From positions 1 to 64,000 of the forward strand of contig CAJMQU010000007.1 of the NCBI GenBank assembly GCA_905215555.1: DNA of 64,000 nucleotides. The letters run 5' to 3'. This DNA comes from an uncultured bacterium. Its GTDB lineage: Bacteria > Bacteroidota > Bacteroidia > Bacteroidales > Bacteroidaceae. Under the pieces are notes generated by a model that was given only the letters and a program-made list of their open reading frames with translations, was not told the origin of the DNA and ran no database searches. Positions 48,263-57,421 of this stretch are shown here, in pieces (position 1 is the first letter of the stretch; every line of letters begins with the position of its first letter). The position numbers and the translations under genes were made by a program.

Positions 48263-50644
48263 CTATTTCTCTACGGTAGAATCACTCATTGATGGAGGGC
48301 ATTTCTCGACACCCCAGTTCTCATTGGGCCGCTCACCCATTTCCAATTCCAATACCCCGCCATTCTGAATATCACGGAGCGACAGGAAGCAACGGTTCAA
48401 CGTTTTGCCGTTGAACTCCGCATGTTGCACATAACATGACAAATCCTCATTATTCTTTGTCATAATCGTAAACGTCTTCCCCTGATAATACTTCTTGTTC
48501 AGATGAATCGTCACCTTATCGAACAGCGGACTTCCAATCTGCATGGTAGGATTCTTATTCGTCCCTCCCTGCACGTCAAACAAACCCATAGCAGCCATTA
48601 CATACCAAGCACCCAGCTGACCTTGGTCCTCATCCTGTCCATAACCGTATCCATGAGTCGGTTCCGTACCATAGAACACATTACATATATCACGCGTGTA
48701 ATATTGCGTCAGCCAAGGTTTCCCAGAATAATTGAACAACCAAGAATTGTGCAGGCAAGGCTGGTTTCCGTGATTATACAACTGTTCTATTCCAGAGAAG
48801 CTGTCAAATTCATCGGGCTTACCGCCATACAAAGTCTGACTTGCCGACTCAAACGTCTTCTCCAACCGACGGTTAAACTCATCCTTTCCTATCAACGAGA
48901 TTAACCCCGCCACATCATGCGGAACATACCAGGTATATTGCGCCGCATTTCCTTCCTGAAATCCCAACCATGCTTTCATCGGATCAAAGTCTTTCATAAA
49001 TTCCCCACTTTCCTCTCTCGGACGTATATATCCCGTCTCCGTGTCAAAAATAAGGCGATAGCCATCAGCATATTTCTTCAGCAATTCCGCATCCTGTTCC
49101 TTACCCAATGCTTCCGCCAATTGTGAAGCGGCATAAGCGGCAAAGCAATATTCCAACGTATGGGATGCTCCGAAATTGGTAACCCATCCATTGGGCAATA
49201 CATAATTGTGCAGAGGAACATATCCGCGTTTCACAAACTCCCCGTTGTCATAGCGTCCCGCACCATCCGGCCTGTCCACATACCCCAGCTCATTCTGGCG
49301 GACAACCGTCCAAAGATAATCCGATGCCTCCAAAAGGCCGGCATTATAAGCAGCCACAGCCACCAATCCCTGGAAGTTAGTCTGTACTCCATTGGTGTAG
49401 ACTCCTGCCGCCTCTCCATCGTGCAGCCATCCTCCGGTGTGACGCGAGAAATCCAAAGTCGAACGTACATATTGCTCAAATACTTCCGGATAAGCCAATG
49501 TCCAGACTTGCGTCAGATTCCAAAATCCGCCCCATATCCCATCTGTATTATAATGACAGTAGAGCGGTTTTCCATCAGCCCCGCATTCAACCTTCGCTAT
49601 CTTTTTATCATTCGTGATGTAGGATCCGTCAACATCACTGGCTATCCCGCGACCTAAAAGAGCATGATACAGACCGGTATAAAACTTCGTCTTGTCCGCA
49701 TCCTGACCTCCCTCAACCTCAATTCGGGAAAGCATTTCATTCCAACGGTCGCGAGCATCAAAGCAGACACAGTCAAAATCCTTACCTTCACTCTCTACTT
49801 CCAGGTTCTTTTGCGCATTGGCAACGGATGTATAAGAAAGTCCGACCTGCATCTCCACAACTTCATTGGGAGCCGTCGCAAATTCCACATACATTCCCGT
49901 TCCCGGTCCGTCTATGCCTGTATCGCCCGCATAGACCAAACTGTCACGATAAGTACCTACCACATCGACCGGTTTGGACAAACGGGCATAAAAATAACAC
50001 TTCACCGTATTTCCCTTATCACAGAAAGTTGCATAGACAGGATAGCATTCCACAAAACCGCTAATCGAATTTGAAGACGGTTCATACTGAATATGTGTAT
50101 CCACCACTTTAGCACTTTCTCCTTGGGGATGTCCGACATCAAATAAGATACGGGCCGTGTCCGACTGCGGATAAGTATAACGGTGATACCCCACTCGTTC
50201 TGTTGCAGTAAGTTCGGCCTTTATACCGTAATCAGACAAGGTAACCCCATAATAACCGGGAGACGCCTTCTCCGAGCTTTTCTCAAAGCGCGAACGATAA
50301 CCGCTATCCGGATTTTCCAATGACCCCGGCAATGTTTTCAATGCTCCTACTACAGGCATCGTTACAATCCCACCAATCTGAAATTCATGGAAATGAGCAA
50401 ATCCCTCAATAGAGATGTGACGGTCATCATATCCGTTGGGTAACCAAGATCCCGGACTTCCATACGCATCCGTGGTAGGAGCCAACTTGGCCATTCCGAA
50501 CGGAAGAGCCGCAGGAGTGTAAAAGAACCACCGGCAATGAGTTGCCCCCAATTGAGTATCGACCCAATCGACCGGTTGTTTGCCAGACTGCGTACACGAT
50601 AATAATACGCACAAAAGCGATAACAATAAGAATTTGTTTTTCAT
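48263..50644 (-). CDS. GH92 family protein with Gln at the acid position, possible mannosyl-phosphate-mannose hydrolase
   Basis: 793 residues, lipobox VLLSC (Cys about residue 17). GH92 features: DTQLGATHCRWFFYTPAALPFGM, AHFHEFQIGG, FYTGLYHALLGRG, WYVPHDVAGLISLIG, YGYGQDEDQGQLGAWYVMAAMGLFD. The position held by Glu in GNEPSHH of the paralogs is Gln628 here, in GNQPCLHN. In established work on GH92, enzymes that remove mannose from Man-alpha-1-P-6-Man (yeast phosphomannan) have Gln in place of the acid Glu, because phosphate is a good leaving group. This gene is therefore predicted to uncap phosphomannose; inactivity or another substrate remains possible. Flanked by two GH38-like genes with gaps of 15 and 27 bp. 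Confidence 0.88.
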   Translation of the reverse strand: MKNKFLLLSLLCVLLSCTQSGKQPVDWVDTQLGATHCRWFFYTPAALPFGMAKLAPTTDAYGSPGSWLPNGYDDRHISIEGFAHFHEFQIGGIVTMPVVGALKTLPGSLENPDSGYRSRFEKSSEKASPGYYGVTLSDYGIKAELTATERVGYHRYTYPQSDTARILFDVGHPQGESAKVVDTHIQYEPSSNSISGFVECYPVYATFCDKGNTVKCYFYARLSKPVDVVGTYRDSLVYAGDTGIDGPGTGMYVEFATAPNEVVEMQVGLSYTSVANAQKNLEVESEGKDFDCVCFDARDRWNEMLSRIEVEGGQDADKTKFYTGLYHALLGRGIASDVDGSYITNDKKIAKVECGADGKPLYCHYNTDGIWGGFWNLTQVWTLAYPEVFEQYVRSTLDFSRHTGGWLHDGEAAGVYTNGVQTNFQGLVAVAAYNAGLLEASDYLWTVVRQNELGYVDRPDGAGRYDNGEFVKRGYVPLHNYVLPNGWVTNFGASHTLEYCFAAYAASQLAEALGKEQDAELLKKYADGYRLIFDTETGYIRPREESGEFMKDFDPMKAWLGFQEGNAAQYTWYVPHDVAGLISLIGKDEFNRRLEKTFESASQTLYGGKPDEFDSFSGIEQLYNHGNQPCLHNSWLFNYSGKPWLTQYYTRDICNVFYGTEPTHGYGYGQDEDQGQLGAWYVMAAMGLFDVQGGTNKNPTMQIGSPLFDKVTIHLNKKYYQGKTFTIMTKNNEDLSCYVQHAEFNGKTLNRCFLSLRDIQNGGVLELEMGERPNENWGVEKCPPSMSDSTVEK

Positions 50645-50659
50645 GATTTTATATTACTT

Positions 50660-53365
50660 TTATTTTCTCAATAAGATAGAAAGCGGACGATAGGCCTGTA
50701 CATCTACGATAAACGTATTACCTTTTATCGGGAAAGGAGTACCTATGGGTTCACCTCTCAAATTGCAGAACTGTCCCGACCGATAACCGTTTCCCGGCAA
50801 TGCAACAGAACATTTACCGCTCTCCCCGCTTTGTTCCCACAATCTAAGCACATCTCCTTCACCATCAATATTATCTCCGAAAGCAGTCACCAATATTCCT
50901 TTTCTGGACAATGTCACCCCACTTGCGGAAACCGGAAGTTTTCCACCGTCCCCCTCGGAATATACGCCCATCAACGGCACACGTGTCTCTTCTACCGGAG
51001 TAATCAAAGAAGCCTCATGGGAATAATGTCCGACAGACCATAAATAGACCTTAGCGGAGAAGCTTCCCTCAATCCATTCCGTGAAATTAGTTCCCCACTG
51101 GTTATTGAATAAATTGACAAAGACATTCGGTTTCTTCGGTACAAACTCACCTGAAAAGCGGAATAAACCGGGCCGCTCCAAACTGACCGCCGGAGCATCC
51201 GGAGTATTCAACCCGAACCCCTTGCCTGATTTATCAACTACAGCCAAACCAGTGTTCAAGAAAAAGTAATCGTGATTCGTATTCTTGATAAAATCTTTAG
51301 CAGGGTCTACGATGCCTCCCGTCCTTCCTAAATGGAAAGAGGGTGCAGATACGTTGAACGGAAAAGCGAGCCATCCTCCCTCAGGTTGGCTGTCCGCCTT
51401 CTTATTGCAGATATTCCAGCAAACCTCCATATAGGGAGAATTTTCATACAACGTATAGGTCAATGTATAATCATCTCCATTATCCATTCGGCAGAAAGAT
51501 GTCGCACGGACAAAATTCGGCGTTTTCGAATAGGATATTTTCTCCAACTTACCTCTTATCATCTTATATTTCAAATCCGGATTGTAAGGACGGGCTATTT
51601 CTTCATCCGCCCAATCACGACTACGAGGCTTCACATATTTAGCTAAATAAGGCCCCATCTCTTCCTGCCCGAATTTCTCCTGTATATATTCTCCAAAGCC
51701 ATATTCGCTTTTTGCGTCAACCATCTCTTTTCGTTGTTGCTTATCCCAGACAGAAAGCAAAGCTCCATTTTCCTTATTGATTCTCACTTTAAAGAAACGA
51801 TTCTCCAAGACAGATTCCACTTCGTCAATACGAACAGATTGAGCTACATCAGCCAAAGGCTCGGTCAGTAACGAATAGGTCTTATATCCCAAAGACGGAA
51901 CATCTTTGGCATAGAAAGACAAATGATTATAATCATTATATACAGGTACAATGCTTCCATCCGATTCGTCTTTCAAACCATAGATTTGGAAATCTTTCTT
52001 ATAAACTCCCATGTGGAAAGATACATTTCCAGAACGGTTCCAAGGCAATGTATTATATACCAATATTTTGCGACCATCCATAGCTACGTTTTGAGCCATC
52101 TTTTTCAAGTCTTTTCTGAAAGAAGGAATAATGCTGATCTGTGCCTGCCTTGCCCGATTGCCTTTTTCATACCAAGACACTTCGGCAAAATCATACAGCC
52201 CTTGTCCCCTGTCTATCGTGAAAGAATCGCCATACTTCCAGGCTCCCTGATCACCATGGCTCAAAGCGATTCCAAAAGAATGTTCATCAAACAGCAAAGA
52301 CTGTTCCACCGCCCGGTCCACATACGGCTTGATAAATTCAGGAGTGACATTCCAATGTTTCAATTGGGTATTCAGAATCTCCGCGTTATAGATGGCACGC
52401 TGCATATTCTTATTTATCTTCATTTCTCTGGGCATGGACATGAATCCGTGAATCCAAGTATCAGGCATATCCCCCCTTACGACAGGAAGAGAGGGATTTT
52501 CTTTCATCAGCGCATCATAGAAATCTTCTATCCGCCCTATACGCACTCTGGCATTCGGGGCTTTCTCATGCGCTTCTTTCAGTACATCAGCCACAGTTTG
52601 CGGATCAGGAGCCTCTGAATTTTCATGAGTATGAATCATGGCCAACCACGTCTTATGTTTCCAACCGACAGGTGGCATCACACCCGAACCATAATATTCA
52701 GCCCAATTGAATGTCAACACCCGGGAACCGTCCGGTCCTTCCCACCAGAACAAAGTCGGCACATCCGGAGAAGTAGAACCCGGATTACATCCTATATGCA
52801 GAATCTTCACACCAGCCTGTGACAATAGTGTAGGCAGCACCCAAGAATGGCTCGGTACATCTGTCAACTTAGCCCCTCTTGTCAACGGCAACCCATACTT
52901 CCGATTGATCTGCGAAGAGAACGACATGCCACGCACTAACGACTCCAAATCACTTGCCTCAGTTTCCCAAGTGAAAGGAAGGGCATGAACGCTGAAACGC
53001 CCCTTACGCAGTGCATCCTCAATTTTAGGCAGGTTCTCCTGAGAAGCATTTTCACAAATATATTTCATCGGCCATCCAGGAAGCGTCCAGACAAACTGTT
53101 CATTTTCCGATAAATGCTTGGTAGCTTCCACAGAGCGTAATGTCTCGTCCATCATAGACGTAGCATACTTTTGCAAAATAGATTCCGCCCAATCGGTATA
53201 GCCGATATCAAAGTGCATTTTGAATACAATAATTATATCCTCAACCGTAGATTTTTCATCCCCTTTGTCCACTTCTACAGCAGCTATCTGCGCATTCATC
53301 GGCAATGATAACCAATGAACCAGAAGTAAAAAAGACCATCGTCGTATATTTTTCAGTATCTTCAT
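50660..53365 (-). CDS. GH38-like alpha-mannosidase, secreted
   Basis: 901 residues with a signal peptide (RRWSFLLLVHWLSLPMNAQ, about 26). Zinc motif IVFKMHFDIGYTDW (His51, Asp53), presumed nucleophile Asp169 in AKLTDVPSHSW, and ALSHGDQGAWKYG near residue 370 as the likely His ligand region. C-terminal beta domains from about residue 430 with the GH38-type phrase ILVYNTLPWNRSG. It keeps more of the GH38 architecture than the 662-residue paralog at 46247. Located between a URO-D-type methyltransferase (225-bp gap) and a GH92 gene (15-bp gap). The gap could hold an internal promoter, but no clear box is seen. Confidence 0.82.
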   Translation of the reverse strand: MKILKNIRRWSFLLLVHWLSLPMNAQIAAVEVDKGDEKSTVEDIIIVFKMHFDIGYTDWAESILQKYATSMMDETLRSVEATKHLSENEQFVWTLPGWPMKYICENASQENLPKIEDALRKGRFSVHALPFTWETEASDLESLVRGMSFSSQINRKYGLPLTRGAKLTDVPSHSWVLPTLLSQAGVKILHIGCNPGSTSPDVPTLFWWEGPDGSRVLTFNWAEYYGSGVMPPVGWKHKTWLAMIHTHENSEAPDPQTVADVLKEAHEKAPNARVRIGRIEDFYDALMKENPSLPVVRGDMPDTWIHGFMSMPREMKINKNMQRAIYNAEILNTQLKHWNVTPEFIKPYVDRAVEQSLLFDEHSFGIALSHGDQGAWKYGDSFTIDRGQGLYDFAEVSWYEKGNRARQAQISIIPSFRKDLKKMAQNVAMDGRKILVYNTLPWNRSGNVSFHMGVYKKDFQIYGLKDESDGSIVPVYNDYNHLSFYAKDVPSLGYKTYSLLTEPLADVAQSVRIDEVESVLENRFFKVRINKENGALLSVWDKQQRKEMVDAKSEYGFGEYIQEKFGQEEMGPYLAKYVKPRSRDWADEEIARPYNPDLKYKMIRGKLEKISYSKTPNFVRATSFCRMDNGDDYTLTYTLYENSPYMEVCWNICNKKADSQPEGGWLAFPFNVSAPSFHLGRTGGIVDPAKDFIKNTNHDYFFLNTGLAVVDKSGKGFGLNTPDAPAVSLERPGLFRFSGEFVPKKPNVFVNLFNNQWGTNFTEWIEGSFSAKVYLWSVGHYSHEASLITPVEETRVPLMGVYSEGDGGKLPVSASGVTLSRKGILVTAFGDNIDGEGDVLRLWEQSGESGKCSVALPGNGYRSGQFCNLRGEPIGTPFPIKGNTFIVDVQAYRPLSILLRK

Positions 53366-53514
53366 ACAAAATTATTATTTAAGTCACATGCAAAAAGCTC
53401 CAAATCAGTACTCTTTGAAAACTATTTATGGCTGTACTTTTCAACTCATAATGATATGCAAATGACACGAATTAAGCGAATAGCGCTGACTATTTTCTGA
53501 AAACCAATAAAATA

Positions 53515-53550
53515 AAATCCGCGTTCATTCGTCCAATCCGCGTCATCTGC
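53515..53550. repeat. AATCCGCG-type extragenic repeat
   Basis: Two AATCCGCGT words (53516 and 53535) with an ATTCGTCC word between. It resembles the AATCCGTG repeats after kdsA at 22732-22796 and seems to be a small dispersed intergenic repeat. Confidence 0.4.
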
Positions 53551-53590
53551 ATGCCATCCGAATCTTGACACATCACCATAGAACAACTTA

Positions 53591-54847
53591 TTAACTTCTC
53601 AAGCTCTTTAACGCATCAAACATTGCCACTACATTTTCAACCGGTACATTGGCTTGTATATTATGTACAGTATTGAATACAAAACCTCCATCACGTCCTA
53701 ATATCTCACACTGCTGAATGACATGGCGACGAACTTCGTCGGGAGTCCCAAACGGTAATACTTTCTGTGTATCAATTCCACCTCCCCAGAAAGTGAGTTG
53801 CTTACCAAATTCTTCCTTCAACCTATGAGAATCCATATCTTTAGCATTTACCTGCACCGGATTAATAATATCAAATCCAGCCTCTATAAGTCCGGGAAGA
53901 ATCGGAATAATAGCTCCACACGAATGCTTGAATATCTTCCATGTTGTATGTTGATGTATCCAATCGTTCATACGACGGTAATGAGGCAGCCAAAGTTCTC
54001 TGAAGGTATCAATCGAACAGAACTGGGATTCTTGAGATCCAAAATCCGTACCGCAAGTATTCACTACGTCAATTTTATCACCTAAAGTATTCCAAAGTTT
54101 CTCATAATTAGCAATAGCAATATCTATTTCCTTTTCAAAAACTTGATGCAAATAGTCCTGGCGCATCGCAGTAGACATATACCATTCGACTACGCTACGG
54201 ATACCTTTCGGATTTTTCAAGCCCATGCCTGGTACAAACGCGACATCTCCCAAAGCTGTCCCTCCGAAACTGGCAACAACCGCTTTCCCGGATAAAGAAG
54301 CCTCATCCACCACTTTTTTGTAATGGACCAAATCTTCATCTGTCAACAAAGTAAACTCTTCCACATTATCTTCCGGACACAGTTTATCTTCTTCAATGGG
54401 TTGCTGCCTTTCAATAGCATTGATAAAATAGCACCCTTTAGGCATCACGGCACTGGGAGGATATTGTTTGTCACCACCTGCATACACATAAACGTCCCCT
54501 TCGCTGTCCGGAGACAAATCCATGTCCTGCGGAACCAAGACACGCTGCCCCCAAGGAGTAATTTGTTCATGAAGACGGGTAACATCCAAATTAAATATAT
54601 CCTTTGCACCGCCAATGCCCACACAATCCACTCCTATCAGTTCTGCCAACTCTTCATCCACTTTACCCAACATCTGGAAAGTGTCCACAATCTTCACCGG
54701 TTTAGGTTCCAAGCCATAATAAGTCCGTAAAGCCTCCACAATGCGACAATGAATTCCCGTTACTGCCGTAGAGCCGAAATCAACTGGAATACAATCACTA
54801 TTTTGATGATTCAGTGCCTGAAGTACCCTTTCCCTCGATTTACTCAT
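53591..54847 (-). CDS. URO-D-superfamily methyltransferase-like protein, candidate substrate:corrinoid methyltransferase
   Basis: 418 residues, no signal peptide, cytoplasmic. TIM-barrel features of uroporphyrinogen decarboxylase/MtaA/CmuA proteins: RERVLQALNHQNSDCIPVDFG at the N-terminus, KHSCGAIIPILPGLIEAGFDIINPVQ (His308, Cys310 of an H-x-C zinc motif), TFWGGGIDTQKVLPFGTPDEV and FNTVHNIQANVP at the end. The third zinc residue, Cys in MtaA-type enzymes, is His395 here. URO-D itself lacks the H-x-C motif, so heme synthesis is unlikely. In established systems, such proteins either transfer methyl from a substrate to a corrinoid protein (MtvB-like) or from corrinoid to an acceptor. Its place between GH38 and GH3 genes suggests a sugar-linked substrate; this is inference. 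Confidence 0.85.
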   Translation of the reverse strand: MSKSRERVLQALNHQNSDCIPVDFGSTAVTGIHCRIVEALRTYYGLEPKPVKIVDTFQMLGKVDEELAELIGVDCVGIGGAKDIFNLDVTRLHEQITPWGQRVLVPQDMDLSPDSEGDVYVYAGGDKQYPPSAVMPKGCYFINAIERQQPIEEDKLCPEDNVEEFTLLTDEDLVHYKKVVDEASLSGKAVVASFGGTALGDVAFVPGMGLKNPKGIRSVVEWYMSTAMRQDYLHQVFEKEIDIAIANYEKLWNTLGDKIDVVNTCGTDFGSQESQFCSIDTFRELWLPHYRRMNDWIHQHTTWKIFKHSCGAIIPILPGLIEAGFDIINPVQVNAKDMDSHRLKEEFGKQLTFWGGGIDTQKVLPFGTPDEVRRHVIQQCEILGRDGGFVFNTVHNIQANVPVENVVAMFDALKSLRS

Positions 54848-54940
54848 AATACTATATTTTTATATATACTTTTTAGATATATCCATTAATTATACAATGC
54901 AAAATTCTGATTTACTAATCAAAAAGTGATCTTATTTGCA

Positions 54941-57286
54941 TCATTCCTTAACATTGATTTCGGCATTCAGCCTGATATCATCCGAAGCAGCCCCTATCAT
55001 TACTTTAAATATTCCCGGCTCAACGACACGTTTCCATTCACGATTCGTTAAAGCAAAATCATCATCTGTCAGCGTAAAGACAACTCGCTTTTCTTCTCCT
55101 TTCCGCAAATAGAAGCGTTCAAACTTCTTCAACTGCTTCAAAGGTTGGACTACCGAAGCAAATTCATCTCTCAAATAAAGTTGGGCAACTTCTTCTCCGG
55201 CACATTCTCCCGTGTTTTTCACAACAAATGAGACTTCAAAACAATGGGGTGCTTTCTCTGCAATCTTCAAGTCCGAATAGGCAAAAGTCGTATAACTCAG
55301 ACCATATCCGAAAGCATATAACGGAGAGATGGACATATCTACATAATCATGGCCTTTAGGAGCCTTTTTATTGTAATATACCGGAATTTGTCCTACTGAA
55401 CGTGGTACTGATATCGGTAACCGTCCCGCCGGATTGTAATCTCCAAACAACACATCCGCTATCGCATATCCACCTTCTTGTCCCGGATAATAAGCTGTCA
55501 ACAAAGCATCCGCATGTTCCGATGCCCATACCTTATCCAAAGGACGACCTTCAATATAGACTACCACCAAAGGTTTACCGGTCTTTTTCAAAGCCTTCAA
55601 AAGTTCATCCTGTTTACCCAACAAAGTCAATGTAGCACGGTCGAAACCTTCACCGCTTTCCATGTCACTGATTACACTCTTGTCGGTAATGGCAGCACCA
55701 GTTTCTTTATAACTCGTTTTAAAATCACGGGCACTGGAACCACCTATCACCGCAATAACCACATCTGAATTTCGGGAAGCCTCAACAGCCTTATCCAATT
55801 CCACTGCGGTCGTATCCCGTATAGGACACCCACGTACATACTCCACCTGCGATGGAGAAAGTTTGGAAAGAATACCATCCAACACAGTTTTCACATTCCC
55901 GTTATCCTGCGGAGCCGTATAGTCACCCAGCATGTTATACTGGTTATCCGCATTAGGACCTATTACGGCAACCTTACGAAGTTGCTTACTCAAAGGCAGT
56001 ATTGCATTTTCATTCTTCAGAAGTGTCACTGAAGCACGTGCTACATCACGCGCCAAAGAGACATGTTCCTTATTACGAACCAACTTCTTAACTTCGTTAG
56101 GCCGCACATAAGGATGGTCAAACAATCCCATCTCAAATTTCAAACGCAGCACTCTACAAACCGCCGTGTCAACCACTGCTTCATCCAAACGTTTAGACCG
56201 GACTGCATTACACAGATTCATAAAGGCATCACCTCCAAGATCGACATCCACTCCGGCTGATACAGCTTGTATAGCGGCATCTGTAACTGTTGGAGCTACA
56301 AAATGGTTCTCATGTATTCCCTCTATACTGTATAAATCGGAAACAACAAAACCTGGAAACTTACAGTTACCACGCAACAATCCTTTCAACAAATGATCAT
56401 TCCCCGTACACGGTATTCCATCTATCGAATTATAAGCAGTCATTACAGAAAGTGCTCCTGCATCTATGGCTTTTCGGAAAGGAGGAAGATAAATATCATG
56501 TAAATCCCTCATCCCTACGGATGCACAATTTCCATTCTGTCCACTTTCTGGTATAGCATAAGCTAAAAATACTTTCAACGTAGCTATCGTGCTATAAGGT
56601 TCGGCCAGTTTTCCACCACCTAATCCGGTAACCATGGCCGCTCCCATACTACCGACCAGTACATGATCCTCTCCAAACGTTTCTTCCACTCTCGACCAAC
56701 GTGGATCAAGAGCCAAATCAAGTACAGGACCGTAACTGATATGACCACCCTGAACGCGCACCTCTTTTCCAACAGCTTCTCCCACTTTTTGTATCAAATC
56801 AGTAGACCAAGTCGCAGCCATTCCCAATCCTGTAGGAAAGACAGTCGTACCAATTGCCATATGACCGTGAGGGGCTTCTTCTGCCAAAAACACCGGAATC
56901 CCCAACCGGGTATTTTCCATTACATATTTCTGCAAAGCATTGCCTGCTTTTGCGGCTAACACTGGATTAAGACCATTTTCCAATGTTTTTTTAGTCCAAG
57001 GATCAGCACGATAAGTAGCCCAAAGCATACCCACGCCCCTTTCTTGAATCATCTTCTTAAATTTTCCGGAGGGGAGAACATCATTTCCCTGTATATCATA
57101 CATTTCCCATCCCATAGGACAAAGGAGCTGCCCTACTTTTTCTTCCAAGGTCATACGTGAAAGCAGATCGCTCACTCTTGTAGTAACCGGCAGAGACGAA
57201 TTTTTATACGGCAATGAAGAAGACTGAGCCCAAACCATACCGCTCATACCCATCGCTATCATCAAAGAATATATTTTTTTTCTCAT
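54941..57286 (-). CDS. GH3 family glycosidase, secreted
   Basis: 781 residues with a signal peptide (ends VWAQ, residue 21). Domain order: GH3 N-terminal barrel (about 35-370), GH3 C-terminal domain (about 405-640), fibronectin-III-like domain (about 700-775). Nucleophile Asp317 in GFVVSDLYSIEG. The usual KHF motif that binds substrate in the -1 site reads KVF here (residues 238-240), so the His is replaced by Val, an unusual change for a hydrolase of this family. The typical SDW reads SDL. Family activities include beta-glucosidase and beta-xylosidase; the changed pocket may fit a modified or methylated sugar. Gaps of 93 bp to the methyltransferase gene and 135 bp to GH38. Confidence 0.9.
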   Translation of the reverse strand: MRKKIYSLMIAMGMSGMVWAQSSSLPYKNSSLPVTTRVSDLLSRMTLEEKVGQLLCPMGWEMYDIQGNDVLPSGKFKKMIQERGVGMLWATYRADPWTKKTLENGLNPVLAAKAGNALQKYVMENTRLGIPVFLAEEAPHGHMAIGTTVFPTGLGMAATWSTDLIQKVGEAVGKEVRVQGGHISYGPVLDLALDPRWSRVEETFGEDHVLVGSMGAAMVTGLGGGKLAEPYSTIATLKVFLAYAIPESGQNGNCASVGMRDLHDIYLPPFRKAIDAGALSVMTAYNSIDGIPCTGNDHLLKGLLRGNCKFPGFVVSDLYSIEGIHENHFVAPTVTDAAIQAVSAGVDVDLGGDAFMNLCNAVRSKRLDEAVVDTAVCRVLRLKFEMGLFDHPYVRPNEVKKLVRNKEHVSLARDVARASVTLLKNENAILPLSKQLRKVAVIGPNADNQYNMLGDYTAPQDNGNVKTVLDGILSKLSPSQVEYVRGCPIRDTTAVELDKAVEASRNSDVVIAVIGGSSARDFKTSYKETGAAITDKSVISDMESGEGFDRATLTLLGKQDELLKALKKTGKPLVVVYIEGRPLDKVWASEHADALLTAYYPGQEGGYAIADVLFGDYNPAGRLPISVPRSVGQIPVYYNKKAPKGHDYVDMSISPLYAFGYGLSYTTFAYSDLKIAEKAPHCFEVSFVVKNTGECAGEEVAQLYLRDEFASVVQPLKQLKKFERFYLRKGEEKRVVFTLTDDDFALTNREWKRVVEPGIFKVMIGAASDDIRLNAEINVKE

Positions 57287-57421
57287 CTTATTCTACTTTT
57301 TATATATAAAGAACACCATAGACTTATGTCTTTGGAGAATTGCAATTGCCATACCCATCCATGATTAGTTTTAAATTCAGAATCAATATGGCAACTGCTA
57401 CGGATTCACTAATTACAAATA

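Noticed and set aside
53591..54847. Annotation as uroporphyrinogen decarboxylase of heme synthesis (hemE)
   Set aside because: The H-x-C zinc motif, the neighbours (corrinoid carrier, MtaA-like gene) and the presence of three such genes speak for methyltransferases.
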